From positions 208 through 6,667 of the forward strand of contig DDSN01000090.1 of NCBI GenBank assembly GCA_002343395.1: a stretch of 6,460 nt of DNA. The letters run 5' to 3'. Below, piece after piece: positions 6,291 through 6,460 of this stretch. A program made the position numbers and the translations under genes. The notes beneath the pieces were generated by a model that was not told the DNA's origin, made no database searches, and saw nothing but the letters and a program-made list of their open reading frames with translations. Position 1 is the first letter of the stretch, and each line of letters starts with the position of its first letter. The stretch comes from Hyphomonadaceae bacterium UBA2389 (GTDB lineage: Bacteria > Pseudomonadota > Alphaproteobacteria > Caulobacterales > Aquidulcibacteraceae).

Positions 6291-6460
6291 TATGAATGTC
6301 CGAGCACGGGGTGCGGCTGATAGAACTCCTCAAGGCGCTGGATTTCCTCATCGGATAGTTTGATCTCCAATGCAGCCAGTGCCTGATCCAAATGCGCCTC
6401 TTTGCTGGACCCGATAATGGGGGAGGCGATATAAGCCTTGGACAACACCCAAGCCAACGC
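6290..6460 (-). CDS. Aldo/keto reductase, C-terminal 56 codons (5' part outside window)
   Basis: Only the end of the gene is present. The visible residues begin ALAWVLSK, followed by IASPIIGSSK, HLDQALAALEIKLSDEE and a closing YQPHPVLGHS. This is the characteristic C-terminus of NAD(P)H-dependent aldo/keto reductases: the last barrel helices, with the P-I-I-G-S-S-K loop (G, S and K contact the 2'-phosphate of NADPH in the family) and the L-S-D-E-E-I segment. Such enzymes reduce aldehydes and ketones in the cytosol. The catalytic Asp-Tyr-Lys-His residues lie outside the window, so activity cannot be judged. The stop overlaps the NUDIX start in TAATG, which argues for one transcript with translational coupling. 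Base composition fits the right-hand, Chloroflexota-like part. Confidence 0.88.
   Translation of the reverse strand, partial: ALAWVLSKAYIASPIIGSSKEAHLDQALAALEIKLSDEEIQRLEEFYQPHPVLGHS

Overview
The window holds six protein-coding genes, all on the minus strand, but it does not look like DNA from one organism. From 1 to about 3640 the sequence is very GC-rich: hand counts of sample 60-base lines give 67-78% GC. The proteins there look alphaproteobacterial. From about 3680 to 6460 the GC drops to roughly 42-50%, and the proteins look like those of Chloroflexota (Anaerolineae). The switch falls inside a single reading frame, a PLP-dependent aminotransferase, at its most conserved block just after the catalytic lysine. 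The phylum assignments come from memory of family sequences, not from a search.

Left part (alphaproteobacterial character). uvrC (1787 to below 1) is cut by the window edge just past its catalytic histidine. It is preceded by a 306-base non-coding gap and then by an unrecognised exported protein of 343 residues (3125-2094). This protein has a good ribosome binding site and follows the aminotransferase stop by 64 bases. The C-terminal ~150 residues of the aminotransferase belong to this part.

Right part (Chloroflexota character), read in the direction of transcription from 6460. It holds the last 56 codons of an aldo/keto reductase, then a NUDIX hydrolase whose ATG overlaps that stop (TAATG). 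After an 85-base gap with a perfect TATAAT -10 box comes a sugar-phosphate nucleotidylyltransferase with C-terminal hexapeptide repeats. A 69-residue hypothetical protein follows 6 bases later. Then come a 93-base imperfect palindrome of the dispersed-repeat type and the N-terminal ~240 residues of the aminotransferase.

The aminotransferase is open and in frame and keeps all the PLP residues I can locate, so on paper it could be a working hybrid enzyme. However, gene content and base composition change phylum on both sides of the same ~40-base conserved stretch. An assembly or amplification chimera is therefore the simplest explanation, and genuine homologous recombination is the alternative. 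I see no tRNA, rRNA, CRISPR array, transposase or phage gene, and no convincing new multi-gene system. The join is the item most worth checking.
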